64,000 bases of DNA, from positions 24,302,860 to 24,366,859 of the forward strand of contig CM053796.1 in assembly GCA_028671895.1 (NCBI GenBank). Direction: 5' to 3'. Of the stretch, positions 23,264 through 35,600 are shown piece by piece (within the stretch, counting starts at the first letter, position 1; every line of letters begins with the position of its first letter). Both the position numbers and the translations under genes were made by a program. The stretch is from Oenanthe sinensis. Taxonomy: Eukaryota > Streptophyta > Magnoliopsida > Apiales > Apiaceae. Under the pieces are notes generated by a model. It did not search any database and was not told the DNA's origin. It worked only from the letters and a program-made list of their open reading frames with translations.

Positions 23264-24420
23264 TGTTGGGACAATCGAATCATGATGCTGCGTTTTATGA
23301 TATGAAAACGAACGAGTTTGAATAGAAAATTAACCTTAATCGCTACGGCGCAAGCGATTCAAATCCACGTCTTCTACTGTATTCCCGTATTCACCTTGAG
23401 CGAAGTGTGGCCTTCGATCCTCCCAAGGTTGCCTCCCTTCTAGCTTTGAGATCTTGGAACCCTAGTTCTTGGTTGCCTCCTTGAACGGCTGCTCACAAAA
23501 ACCCTAGTATTTCCAACTCCTAGCTAGAAGAGAATAAGATGAATATATAAGCTACAGTAGGGATCCTGGATAATTAGGTCGGGCCTTCCAATGACATTCT
23601 GGGTCAAGCCCAATGTCATTAAATATTAATTCAATCCACTAAAGAATTAATATTTGCACTACCTCTCCTAATGCCGTAATTTAATTATTTAATTCGGCTC
23701 CAATATTATTTGCTTATTAAATTCCCCATGTTTAAGATATCGAATGTCCATTAATTAAATTAATTTCTGATAATTAATTTAATCAATATCTTTTATCCTT
23801 GATCATCCACTCAACCTTATAATTATGCAAGAACAAATCTGCCTGCAGGACTAAAGCATAATTATCTTTATGAGCTTTCAAGAGGACATCATCACCCGAA
23901 TATTTTCGGACACAGTTTCCTTTTATAGTCAATATCCCACTCTGTATGCAATGTCATTGTCCAAAACATAATATTGTGATTAACAAAAAATCACATCACA
24001 TATGAATCAAAACATGTGCATTGCATACAAGTGTCAATCACTGTATCCGGATTAAGAACCTAAGCAATAATAATATTATAGAATCTTAGTTCTTCTTTAT
24101 TATCAGAATAGAAGAACAATTCTAATATTTTAATCCCGTTCAATATACACAAAGCATACAAGTATTATTCAATAATCAAGATAGATTATTTCCAAATAAT
24201 ACTTCAGTCATTCCAGTGGTTTGTTTAACTCCACTTAAACTGTGAACATTTATTATATTATATATAGACACTGACAATCTAATCTTCTGTTATCCCATTT
24301 GATACTAGATTATCCACAATATATAATATACAAACAGTGTTAAAATACGCATTCAAGATTCTCAATAAAAAAAGACAATGCCATATACTTCAAACGAATA
24401 GTTCAGTATACTCCCTAACA
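23264..24420 (-). repeat. E 3' LTR
   Basis: 1157 bp, plus-strand TGTTGGGACAATCG to ACTCCCTAACA, so the minus-sense ends are TGTTAGGG and CCCAACA. It is unlike the other LTRs in the window. No partner LTR is present. Confidence 0.85.
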
Positions 24421-24436
24421 ATCTCCCACTTATACT
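24421..24436 (-). promoter_or_regulatory. Polypurine tract of E
   Basis: Minus-strand AGTATAAGTGGGAGAT directly abuts the LTR, as expected for plus-strand priming. Confidence 0.8.
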
Positions 24437-24499
24437 CAAGCTATTCTTTGAGTATATCAGTGTTATATTACAAGCAATCCACTACCAATTAAATAACTA

Positions 24500-26710
24500 T
24501 TATATGACCATACATCTGACTCCTATCGCCTCCACATGCTGCTCAAAAGCCTTAGCTGGTAAGCTCTTTGTGAAAGGATCTGCCCGGTTGTCCTTTGATG
24601 CTATATCAGTCACAATAATATCTCCTCGCTTAACGAATTGTCGTATAAGGTGATACTTACGCTCGATGTGTTTTACTGCCTTATGGTCTCGCGGTTCCTT
24701 TGCATTTGCCACAGCACCAGTGTTATCACAATACACTGTCAAGCTCATAGGCAAATTAGGTACCACATCTATGTCCAAAAGAAAGTTTCTGAACCATATT
24801 GCCTCTTTGGCTGCCTCCGAAGCTGCCACATATTCGGCTTCCATGGTAGAGTCAGCAACGCATTTCTGCTTTACACTCCTCCATATTACAGCTCCACCTC
24901 CTAAGGTAAACACATATCCCGAGGTTGATTTCCTCTTATCTCTATCTGCTTGGAAATCTGAATCGGTATATCCTAGAGGTAACAAATCTGAGGCCTTGTA
25001 AATTAGCATATAATCCTTAGTCCTTCTCAGGTACTTGAGTATAGCCTTTACTGCACTCCAATGTTCCTGTCCTGGGTTTGACTGATATCTGCTAACCATG
25101 CCCACGGCAAAACAAATATCAGGTCTCGTACATAACATTGCATACATTAAGCTTCCGCATGCCGAAGCATAGGGAACCGCTTTCATGCTCTCTATCGCCT
25201 CTGGTGTCTTAGGACACTGTTTCTTTGATAGAGCAACTCCATGTTTATAAGGTAGGTTACCCTTCTTGGAGTCCTGCATGTTAAAACGAGCCAATACCTC
25301 ATCAATATAGGGCTCTTGGGATAAAGCCAACATCCTTTTCTTGCGATCCCTTATAACTTTGATCCCAAGGATGTATGCCGCTTCACCTAAGTCCTTCATT
25401 TCGAACTGTTTGAACAACCATGCCTTTACCGCTGATAACATCCCTACATTGTTTCCAATGAGTAAAATATCATCTACGTATAGCACTAGAAAAGTCACTG
25501 AACTACCCTCACATTTCTTGTACACACACGACTCGCTTGGACATTGATCAAATCCGTATGTCTGGATTACCTGATCAAAGCGAATATTCCAATACCTAGA
25601 AGCTTGTTTAAGTCCATAAATGGACTTCTTAAGCTTACATACCAGATGCTCTTGGCCTTCCTTAATGAATCCTTCTGGTTGTTGCATATAGATGATCTCA
25701 TCATCAAGACTCCCATTTAGGAAAGCTGTCTTGACATCCATTTGCCAAATCTCATAATCGAGATGAGCTGCTATAGATAAAAGAATCCGGATCGACTTTA
25801 GCATGACTACTGGCGAAAAGGTTTCCTCATAATCGATCCCTTCTTTCTGAGTATACCCTTTCGCAACAAGTCTTGCTTTCCAAGCTTTTACCTTTTTGTC
25901 AGATCCTCTTTTTTTCTTGTAGATCCACTTACATCCAATGAGTTTTACACCTTTGGGTGGTTCCACGAGCTCCCAGACTTGATTTGAATACATAGATTCC
26001 ATCTCAGATTTCATTGCTTTTTGCCATAGATCTGCATCTTTGTCTTGCAGTGCTTCCTCGTATGTCATGGGATCCTCATCATGTTCCTCAGAGACCAAGT
26101 CCGAAGACTCTCCCAATAACATGAATCTGCTGGGTTTACGAATAACCCTCCCACTACGACGAGACACCGGTGTGGTATTAGTGATAGGTTGTGTGTTCTC
26201 TTGTGGCTGTTCTACTTGTACTATTGGCACTTGTTCATTATTTGTCTCTCCCACTAGTTCCTCTAAAACGACACTGCTCATGGGTTTATGGTTCATCATA
26301 TAGTCCTCCTCTAGGAATCTAGCATTGGTACTAACAATGACATCCCGATCCTTAGGACTATAAAATAAATATCCTTTCGTTCCCATGGGATAGCCTACAA
26401 AAAGCCTTACTTCTGTACGAGATTCTAACTTAGTCACGTTCTTGTTCAACACATGTGTTGGACAACCCCATATCCGAATATGTGTTAGACTAGGTTTTGA
26501 ACCAGTCCACAATTCTTTTGGAGTCTTAGGAACTGACTTAGAAGGAACTAAATTCAAAAGATAAGCTGCTGTTTCTAAAGCATGTCCCCAAAATGACTTG
26601 GGTAATTCTGAATAACTCATCATCGATCTAACACTCTCCAAAAGAGTACGATTCCTTCTCTCCGCTACACCATTCTGTTGGGGTGTTCCAGGTGCAGTCA
26701 ACTGAGACAT
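24500..26710 (-). CDS. E pol: integrase C-terminal part, reverse transcriptase and RNase H (intact frame, truncated start)
   Basis: 736 codons without a stop, the longest open frame in the window. It opens inside integrase: GTPQQNGVAERRNRT holds the catalytic Glu (residue 17), and FVGYP is at 104-108. RT spans about 225-480, with KARLVAKGYTQKEGIDYEETF, QMDVKTAFLNG (323-333, first catalytic Asp) and the active-site YVDD at 411-414. RNase H follows, with TDSD near 590, EAEY near 635, YCDN at 660-663 and DIASKDNRADPFTKSLP at the end. In a complete element these copy the RNA genome in cytoplasmic particles. The ATG at 26710 is internal; the true polyprotein began upstream and is lost. Residues such as LCTRPDI and SRYQSNPG suggest a Tork/TAR/Angela-type lineage, not the lineage of Z. 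It could supply RT only if expressed, which is doubtful without a 5' LTR. Confidence 0.93.
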   Translation of the reverse strand: MSQLTAPGTPQQNGVAERRNRTLLESVRSMMSYSELPKSFWGHALETAAYLLNLVPSKSVPKTPKELWTGSKPSLTHIRIWGCPTHVLNKNVTKLESRTEVRLFVGYPMGTKGYLFYSPKDRDVIVSTNARFLEEDYMMNHKPMSSVVLEELVGETNNEQVPIVQVEQPQENTQPITNTTPVSRRSGRVIRKPSRFMLLGESSDLVSEEHDEDPMTYEEALQDKDADLWQKAMKSEMESMYSNQVWELVEPPKGVKLIGCKWIYKKKRGSDKKVKAWKARLVAKGYTQKEGIDYEETFSPVVMLKSIRILLSIAAHLDYEIWQMDVKTAFLNGSLDDEIIYMQQPEGFIKEGQEHLVCKLKKSIYGLKQASRYWNIRFDQVIQTYGFDQCPSESCVYKKCEGSSVTFLVLYVDDILLIGNNVGMLSAVKAWLFKQFEMKDLGEAAYILGIKVIRDRKKRMLALSQEPYIDEVLARFNMQDSKKGNLPYKHGVALSKKQCPKTPEAIESMKAVPYASACGSLMYAMLCTRPDICFAVGMVSRYQSNPGQEHWSAVKAILKYLRRTKDYMLIYKASDLLPLGYTDSDFQADRDKRKSTSGYVFTLGGGAVIWRSVKQKCVADSTMEAEYVAASEAAKEAIWFRNFLLDIDVVPNLPMSLTVYCDNTGAVANAKEPRDHKAVKHIERKYHLIRQFVKRGDIIVTDIASKDNRADPFTKSLPAKAFEQHVEAIGVRCMVI

Positions 26711-26727
26711 GATCCCATTCTTTAATT

Positions 26728-28106
26728 CTTGTTGAAAGAGTTAAGCACTTTTTAAAGGGCACTAGGGAATTCTTCGTCAAGGGTTTTCTGGAGAAGTGTT
26801 TGATCTCAAGCAAGAAGGTTGGAAGCTCGCTCAACTGAGAGTGAGGAAGTTTGTTCGTAGCTGACATGGAATTTGGATGCAAAGGTGAAGTCAACTTTTT
26901 AGTAAAGCTTCATCAATGAAGAGTTAGCTATGGCAAAAGAAGCTCTTACACTTGCCAGTCTACAAGGCAATGGATTCTTTGTTAAAAGATGAAATTGGTG
27001 AGAGGACTGCTTCATTTGGAATTCTATTCAGAAGGACATTTTGAAGTGTGTCACATAGGGAAGTCAATGAAAACATCACACTGAAGGAAAGTCATATGCT
27101 TAGTGGTGATTGAAATTGATAACCCTAATAACAAATTGGTGATGTTCGTGCATTCAACAGACAAAATGTCACAAATGGTGATTGATCAAATAAGGAAGAT
27201 CAAGTTGGAAGCAAAGTAAGCTGTGAGAACTTTGAAGTCAGATAATGGAACTGCATTTCGCGAGTGAAGTTCTAAATGAAGTCTGTACTGAAAAAGGGAT
27301 TTTGAAGCTGAAGCAATTAACACAGCATGCTGCTTTATTCAACAAGATCGTGAAAAGACATCATTTGAGTTAATGGCCAACCAGAAGCAAACACTGAAGC
27401 TCTTTCGTGTGTTTGGAGGGAATTGATCTTTAATGAAGATTTATTTGAGTAACTTGACAAGAAGTTAGGGCTCATGGAACAATTCTCCTCGGCTACTCAG
27501 AAGTGATTAAAAGTCTGAATGTAATGAATATCTACACCAAGCTCCCAAGCATTCAAGTGAACGACTATTCTGAATCTTTGACAAATTCAGATACTGATGT
27601 AGAAGCTGAGGTTGCAGAAGGAATTAATGTTTAGCAGCAACTCAGGGGAGCAAATAGAAGAAGGATCTACTAGTCATACTCAACAATGAAAATTAAAGGA
27701 TTTCATCAAGAACATTTCTGCCAAGACAAAAGGTCTGAAGTCAAATTCAATCCTGGAGTCTCGTTCTTAGTAATCCGGATTCGTGTGTAGAGGCTAGAAG
27801 TGCTATGCAAAGTAAAGAACAACTGTTAACAACTAACAATTGATATCTAGAGAAGCACTGATTGATCCAGATTGGGTGATTGCAATGCAAGATGATCTCA
27901 ATCAGTTCGAAGGCAGAAAACAACTGAAGCTGGAACCCAGACCACAGACCACTAAAGTCGAAGCTGAAATTGGTACAGTAGGGGTTCACAGAAACTGGAT
28001 GACTATTGGCATTGTTATGAGGGACAAAGCCAAACTGGTTGCTACAGGTTACTTTAAAGTAGAAGGTATCGACGATGATGGAAACAGAATCTTCGAGACT
28101 TTCTAG
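26728..28106 (+). pseudogene. C pol remnant: protease, integrase and RT N-terminus
   Basis: Aligns with A 6945-7330 and then with integrase: a degraded LKSDNGTAF block near 27240, the ANQKQTLKLFRVFGG block near 27380-27420, and an acidic linker near 27560-27640. At 27840-28106 an 88-codon open segment holds the RT N-terminus (ALIDPDWVIAMQDDLNQFE, then GIDDDGNRIFETF). In working copia RTs the palm with YVDD follows; here the sequence stops resembling RT after a short APVTRLDP-like tail near 28115-28140. Several stops and shifts occur upstream. It is non-functional. Confidence 0.8.
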
Positions 28107-28139
28107 ATCAAGCAGTAAGCACCAGTGACGAGACTTGAT

Positions 28140-31100
28140 CCTTTGGGACTCATCAATGGGGACCTAACAATTTTCAGGGACCCAACGATTAAGACCAAAC
28201 AATTGGTATCCCTAGCACATGTGGAGCATTCAAGCATGAAGATCTAACAGATGAATGTGAACAAGTGCACTCCTGAATGGTGAGCTAGAAGATGAAGGTG
28301 CAGATCCATTACAATTTGTATATCATTCTCTTCGCAAGCTTTTCTATGACGGAGGTAAAGGATTTAAGCAAAACGTCAAGGACATGGTATGACTCTCTAA
28401 CTGTTAATTACTTAAAAATGATTTTACATTAGAGTTGTTATACATATCTCTCTAGAAATGCTAAGCACACACAATGACATATATATGTGCAAGTATACCT
28501 TAATTCTCGATATGCCTATGTGCAAGTTTCCAAGTGGAATCTAGAGAATCGTATCTTATAGCTAAGTTATGAATTGCTAGATATCTTAGGGGATCACCAA
28601 TTCTTGGAATCTGGGACCCTTAAGATAATAGGTTTAACCTAATTGGCTATATAGATATAGATAATGCAGGTTGTACGAAAGACAGGGAAGTCATTCCTAG
28701 AAGCTGTCAATTTCCAGCAACTCTGTTGAACTCTTCACACCACTAGAGGAACAAGCGCATGGACACCAGGTATCATTTCTTTTGAGGTGTTCTTAGTCGA
28801 ATAACTTACAGATATTTGCTAAATAACTTGATGAATTTATTTTATCTAAGTTGGTTAGTAAACTTGGGATATTATTAATATGCATATTTGTTGAAAATCC
28901 CATCTGTAAGGAATTCTCAAATGAGTTCACAAGTATTACTTTTTCCCTATCCAAAGGACTTGTGAATTTATTTGAAATCCAAATCCTCATACTTTTTGCT
29001 ATTAGTTTAATTATCATGCTTACATTGTTATATGCATAAGTGGTAGTTAAATTACTTAGCATAAGTTAGAAGCATAATTATTTGTATGTTTTAAATATTT
29101 GCTGAGTATTAGTCAATGATATCTTGCTTAATTGCTTTGATATTTTGCTCTGATATTCTTAAATATTTTATTACAAATAATTGTGATACTTTTGATATTA
29201 GTGAAGGTATTTAGAATTTCTATTCTAAATAATTAATGCATATTTCAAAACTCACTAATATTGGAAGATGAAATATTTTCTAAGTCATGTGTATAAAATT
29301 TTCAATGTTTTATATACTTAGAAAATATTTCTAAAAATAAGTTTGTTTGCGAGGAGTTGCTATTAGAATCACAAGTATTATTTGTTCCCTATTCAAAGGA
29401 CTTGTGAATTTCTTTTCAACTAATACCTCGGGCTTACGTATGTCAATTAATAATTGTTATGAGCATGCTTACAATGTGCAAAGTGACAATTATTAGATAT
29501 GGCGTAGGAAGTTAAATGCTAATATTCAATCCAATGAATATTTTAGTATTTAGCGAATTTATTTTATCGTATTGAAATTATGAATTGAAGCAATTCAATG
29601 TTTATTAGTTTCATAATTTTGATTTGATAAAATAACAGAAGCACAATTTCTTGCATCTTGAAATTATTGATAAATATCGAATAATTGGTATCAGCGTGCA
29701 ATTAATTGTGATATTTTTAATATTAGTGATAATACAAGTTGTTTATCTGAAATCACTAATAGTAAAAATATATATGCTTATTGTTCTACTGAATAATTGT
29801 CATGTATAGTTTATATAAATGCATGTGATTGACAATTGCTTAGTACAACATAAGTATTTAATTTATTTTGGTTTATTTAAATCATGATGATATAAAACAA
29901 TTCAGTGAAATATCTGTTCCATGATTTAAGTAAATTAAAATAAATTCGAAGCATAATTATTTGTAGTACAAGTATTATCTTTTATTACTTTGTGATAATT
30001 GAATAATATTTTATTGCAAAATAATTGTGATATATTGATACTAATGGATTTACTTAGTTTTTATCCTTAGCAACAATTGGTATCAATATATTTAGTTTTC
30101 TTTCTTTGACTGGTTTACGAACCTGAATGTATTTAAAAGAAATTTTTGTCTATTTCTTTTTCAAAATGTTTTATGCAAAAATACATTCATTTGTCTATCA
30201 GTTTTAGTTAAGAAAACTTAAGAATTCTTTTTCAAAACTTCTCTTTTGAAAAACTTTTCTTTAGGATAATTTTTCTCTAATCTCAGAATACTTTATCCTC
30301 TCCCAAAAGCTTGTTTTAAATGTTTTATCTTTAAAAGCTTTTTCTCTCTAAATTTTTCTTTTTAAAGTGGCAGAAACTTTGTGACTGCTATTTTATTTGG
30401 AAAAATTATTTTAACTTCGAGGTATCAATCACTTGTAAAATGATTTGTTTTCAAATACTTGTTTCAATGTATGTTTCACATTGATTCATAGTACCAAAAC
30501 AGTGGTTGTTGCTTTGAAGGCCTAGTACTGTTATGTTAAGCATTCATCCTAACCCTAATTGTCATGTTTTTATTTTAAGTCGGGGATATTATCAGGCAGA
30601 CGAAAATGATGTAAATCATAATTGCATTATGAGTCGGAAAATCATTGTCTTCTATCTGATAAGGATGTTTTATAAAATTGTTTTCAAAACATACAGTGCT
30701 TAGGTTTAATGGAAAAGAGTCATTTTGTTGAGATATAATTTGGTAGAAGAGTTGAATTTCTTCTTTGGTGTAAATTCCCGCGTTTTATTATGGGAAGTTT
30801 GCCTTATAAGAAATTCATAAGAAATAGAAACTTTTTCTCTGATACTCCCGCGTTTTATTATGGGATAAGTATCTTAAAGAAAATTTCTATTGATGTCATG
30901 CTCTTAAATGATAAATTTTTCAATCTGACAAAACTCTTTTATTAAAAGTGCTTTAATGCAATCATTTACCATTCCTTCTTATATTTTTCTTTCTCCTTGA
31001 GATGAGAAATATGTTTTGGAATGTTAAAGTGATTATTTGTTTATCTTTTTAATTGACCCTATCCGATTAGCCCCTAGTGGCTATAGAAGCTGGCCAGGAG

Positions 31101-33032
31101 GTTGAAAACCCATCAATCTCTGACCCAGGCCTTAATACCAAACACTCATTTCATCCACTTCCATATATTAACCCCTGGAGTTATAAGGAACACATGGTAG
31201 TTAGAGGTTGATAAGGGAGAAACTACACTTGATGCAGCAAATAAGGATGAAGTCGGCAGTGCACCCACAGCTCTACCTCCAGCGAAGTAAAGAAGTATAT
31301 AAACTGAGGTATCTGTAAGCTCATCTGTATCTTCTCAAAAAGATGTAGAGCTGAAAAGGCAATAAAACTGTCTCTGGAATCATTCTCTCAACAGGATGAG
31401 TCCATTGAAATTCGCTCATCAGCCAGAGCATCTTGTAATGAGTCAAGCACACCACCGGCACTCACGCTGATGGTAAGCCTAAACAGATATATACTAGGAA
31501 CCTTATATAATTTTTGGGACCTAACAATCCTAACAGTTATACTAGGGGCCTAACAATTGGACACATTGCAAAACGTGCACAGTGTGAGGTATAGGCATGT
31601 TAACAAAACACCCGTCATTGGGTTACGAGGGAAACGTAGACTCTAATTTTCCATTCATTACATTGTCTACTACGTCGCCCCTCCTGGAATGAACATTTCC
31701 AGATCCTGAAAAGGAATGTCCACCTCCCGTTTATGGAGAAGGTGTGAGGCAACTCCTTGATAGAACAAGGCAGGATTCCCTAAGAGATTTTAAAATCTTG
31801 GGATAACCCATCTCAAAGAGGTGAGGCTCCACTAGACAGTGATTTAGCAAATGATGTTGAGTCTGGTGCTGAGACAGTGCTTATGCATGATAGATCAACT
31901 ACACCTCAACGAGGCAATTCTCCACTTGATAGTGATTCATTTCATTTTGATGAATCAGGTGATAAGAATAGAAATGAATTGACGGATTTCACTTGCAGGT
32001 ACAGAAGGCTAAATTTGGAATGCAGAGTGAAAGTGAGAGAGAGAAACACTTGAGTGAAAGTGAGGGAGAGATACACTTGAGTGAGAGATAGGGAGAGAAA
32101 GAGTGAAACACTTCTAAGTATTTGACACTTAAGTGTAAACACCAACAGAACGTAGTAGAAGTGAGGAAACCACAAGCCAAACACTTACCATTGCTACTTG
32201 CTACTTCTGAAAGAAAAGTTACTATATTTTTTCCCGATCAACGTCAGACGAGAACCTTCTTTGGAAGACAAACCATTCAAAAGTGGACCTATCAATATCG
32301 TGCTATCTTTAAAAATGGGCCATTGGAGGATTCCTCAACTAAGGGGGAGAATTTATAGGGAGAAAAAGGTGAAGTTAATAAGGCTTATCTTCGTATCCTT
32401 CGGAAGAGTTAAGAGTTAATCTCCTAAAGGGGTTCGTATCCTGGACTCTTAATGTAAGTTCCTGGATCCTGGAAGATCAATCCTGGAGGATCAATCCTGG
32501 AGATCCTTGGGAAAAGGGGTTCGTATCCTTGGGAGAAGTTAATAGCCTTAGGGGGAGATTTTAGACAAGAAGAAGAAAATCTTATCTTCTGATCCTGAGG
32601 GGAAACAACAGATATATGGGAGAATCAAGAAGCTGTATTCTATACTTGGAAGAACAGAAATGACTATTCCATTGATTTTCTAAAGGGAGAAGGAGAATCA
32701 CATTCGTAGGGGGAGAACATTATTTGAGCTATGTTCAGTATTTTATTGAAGACGTACCCAGGAATAATGATTCTTATGAAGCTATGTTCATGATAAGTTC
32801 TTTAAGTTTAAACTATGAAGGATTTTGAAACAGAGGGAGCACAAACAGACAGAAATGAAGATGATACAATTTGAATATCAATTCAGTGTCAGAGGAACAA
32901 ACATCATTCATTTCAGTCACACAAGAAATCTGGAAATGCAGTATCTGATCCAGAAAGACCAGTAGCATTATTTACAAGTCTCGGACGATTACTTTTTCTA
33001 GTTGTTAGTTGAGTTATCCTCCCTAGATGATT
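28140..33032 (+). other. C long 3' region
   Basis: About 4.9 kb without RT or RNase H, matching B 11698-16860 (inverted) and A 44200-48770. It is mostly AT-rich non-coding. Notable parts: LTR-end/PBS-like strings at 28158-28211 and 31517-31560; an ACAAGTATTA...CTTGTGAATT block at about 28938 and again at 29369; two CCCGCGTTTTATTATGGGA copies at 30779 and 30847; sense reading-frame remnants at 31080-31470 and 31813-32053; a TTGCAGGTACA element at 31993-32003. It ends in TTGTTAGTTGAGTTATCC, which in A and B precedes the PPT, but is cut off at 33032 before any PPT. Confidence 0.6.
31813..32053 (+). pseudogene. Acidic open remnant in the C 3' region (unidentified)
   Basis: About 80 codons stay open in the sense direction without an early ATG. 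The peptide is acidic and Ser/Thr/Pro-rich and repeats a PLDSD unit (GEAPLDSDLAND and GNSPLDSDSFHFDE), ending soon after a Cys in the conserved TTGCAGGTACA. A and B have acidic open patches at the corresponding place. I do not recognise the family. Maximus/SIRE-type elements can have an envelope-like ORF 3' of pol, so a decayed envelope-like frame is one possibility; a captured host fragment is another. Confidence 0.4.
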
Positions 33033-33575
33033 TGGGATCACTGAGCTCATAGCCAAGACTAGTTGTTGAGGCTGATATAGATGAGGAGTGATCAGTCAGA
33101 TAAGAATGAGCATGTTGAACTTGAATGCTTTGTTGTTAACAATGTTTAGAAATATCTCTAACCCTTGGACTCAATCAAATTGAGGACCACGTATCTTAAT
33201 CATTTGTGAATGCAGAGTATCTTTCAACATGTACAAGTTATATATCTCTGACATTTTCATGTTCGAGGCATGTAACTACTTTTGCTTTGGTATTCAAATG
33301 GTTAAGCAAGGTTACCTATTTTTCTTGAATGATCTGAAGCACAATATTAAGGAAGACATAGGGAATTCTTTGCGAAGGGTTTCCTAATATCAGTTCGAGG
33401 ATGAACAATATTGATCGGGGTCAAGAGAAATAGAAGCTCACTCTACTAGAAGTGAGGTTATTGCTGACACGAAATGTAATGCTTATGATGAAGTCAACTA
33501 TTCGTTGAAGTTTATCAGAATGGAGTTAGCTGCAACAACAAGTGATGCTCTCACACTTGGTTTATCAACTAATAC
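33033..33575 (+). repeat. Duplicated A flank, first part (copy of 6665-7207)
   Basis: Starting sharply at TTGGGATCACTGAGC, the sequence repeats A 6665 onwards with roughly 1% differences. Together with 39411-39539 it is 672 bp, exactly the length of 6665-7336. In an ordinary insertion this stretch should be the end of C with a PPT. D is inserted after AATAC (33571-33575). Confidence 0.92.
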
Positions 33576-34800
33576 TGTGACGCCCCCAGATCCGGGGTCA
33601 GGGATCCGGGTCATCACGATCCAATTTTCACCACAATAACATCATTCACCTGCTTTAACCATTATAATAACCAAACATAAAAGCAGTGACCCCAAACCAA
33701 ACACACAACTCGGGTTATAGTCTCAGGGAACAAACTTAAAATAATAACGGTTATTACAAACCAATGTAACCTCAGGATCTCACACTACTAATATAACTTC
33801 CACATGATGTTACATTAGAATTAAACATTAATCCAAGATATATTATCGCATTACATATTTTTCCACAAGTCTAGGATTCTAATCTGGAATCCCGTCTTTC
33901 TTGCACCATTTATCGAAGTCCAGAACCTGACTAGCTCAAGCTCGAAGCTTCCTGTTCCTTAACATAATACTCGAGGTAGACAATTCACAGTCATCTCTTT
34001 CTGCAAGATATAAGATTTACAAAAAGCAAGAATGAGCTAAAGAATGCTCAGCAAGTTATTTATCAGAATATTTCAAGGAAAAGGTGATAGCCATAATTAT
34101 CCCAACTGGATATTCCACAATAAAGTACATAACTAGCAATCTGATTGAAGATGTATAGCTAGTGATATCTCGACAATAAATGACTCGAGGTTCACGATGC
34201 AAGAAGATATTCACAACAATAATGCAGTTCACGTTACTGCAGTACAACAATTGAAGTTCATAACTTTTGAGACTGACAGTATTAATAACTAAGCACAATG
34301 GCCTCAATCACCGAGCGCCATTAATTTGAGTACCAATAAGCAAGCAGTTCAATATACCGCAAAAAGAATGAATGGAAGTTCATCAATTCCCATTAACACT
34401 ATCAGTAACTTAGCACCACGGCTTTCGTTATAGTGTAGGAACAATGAAACTGATATATACGAATTAACGGTACTCAAAACAATCAACCAACTCAGAGTGG
34501 ATTACATTCCCGTTGACACTATCGGTAACTCAGCACCTAGGCTTTCGTTACAGTGCAACGTCAAATTCCAATTGGAAGAATCGGGCTTAATCTGGAGATT
34601 TCTCGACACCCTATTGTACCCGATGATCATTCGCACGTACAATAGAAACTCACTTTCTCTACTAGTAGAAGGACAACCCCTTATCGGGACGTCACCCTAG
34701 GCAACTCATGGGCCTTTAGGTTACGGCTGGGTCGGGTGCCATCGACCCCCTTCGCAACCTTTCTCCAGTCCCTGATGAATACTTAAACATTCATCAAACC

Positions 34801-35600
34801 TCTAGAAGGAGATTTAATTGAACCTTCTAGACAACAACAATCCACTCTATGATTTCAATCAACTGTTAAGGAAGGGAATTTAATACCACCTCCCAGAACA
34901 ACTCGACAATCCATCACAGGATTTCGATTAACAGATAAGGAAGGGAATTTAATACGACCTTCCAGAACAACTCGACAATCCACCACAGGATTTCGATTAA
35001 CAGATAAGGAAGGGAATTTAATACGACCTTCCAGAACAACTCGACAATCCACCACAGGATTTCGATTAACAGATAAGGAAGGGAATTTAATACTACCTTC
35101 CAGAAAACTCGACAATCCACCACAGGATTTTGATTAACAGATAAGGAAGGGAATTTAATACGACCTTCCAGAACAACTCGACAATCCATCACAGGATTTC
35201 GATTAACAGATAAGGAAGGGAATTTAATACGACCTTCCAGAACAACTCGACAATCCATCACAGGATTTCGATTAACAGATAAGGAAGGGAATTTAATACG
35301 ACCTTCCGGAACAACTCGACAATCCATCACAGGATTTCGATTAACAGATAAGGAAGGGAATTTAATACGACCTTCCAGAACAACTCGACAATCCATCACA
35401 GGATTTCGATTAACGGATAAGGAAGGGAATTTAATACGACCTTCCAGAACAACAACGACAATCCATCACAGGATTTCAATCAGCAGATAGGGAAGGGAAT
35501 TTAATACCTCCTTCCAGAACAACAACAATCCATTCTAGGATTTCAATCAACAGTTAAGGAAGGGAATTTAATACGACCTTCCAGAACAACTCGACCTATT
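34801..35600. repeat. 69-bp tandem array inside D
   Basis: GGAAGGGAATTTAATAC recurs at about 34870, 34939, 35008, 35077, 35144, 35213, 35282, 35351, 35420, 35489 and 35558: eleven copies at 69 bp with one 67-bp unit, plus a degenerate copy at about 34805. Because 69 is a multiple of three, minus-strand frames stay open across the units (34855-35115, 34914-35399); these repeat a KFPSLSVNRNPV peptide and are not evidence of a gene. Confidence 0.93.

Larger units (their letters stand above)
23264..26727 (-). mobile_element. Element E: 5'-truncated copia element, minus strand
   Basis: A 3' LTR (23264-24420), a PPT next to it and an intact integrase-end/RT/RNase H frame are present. The 5' LTR, gag, protease and most of integrase are missing. 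Homology to copia ends near 26727, where C internal sequence resumes at a shared TTCTTG. No matching TSD exists at the broken end (AGAAC precedes the LTR at 23259-23263). The element was therefore truncated after insertion. Confidence 0.88.

Noticed and set aside
24638..26303. Plus-strand frames of 68-111 codons
   Set aside because: Antisense shadows of the intact E pol frame.
34855..35399. Two overlapping minus-strand frames of 86 and 161 codons with a repeated peptide
   Set aside because: They are produced by the 69-bp tandem array (a multiple of three) inside solo LTR D; no start context or homology supports a protein.
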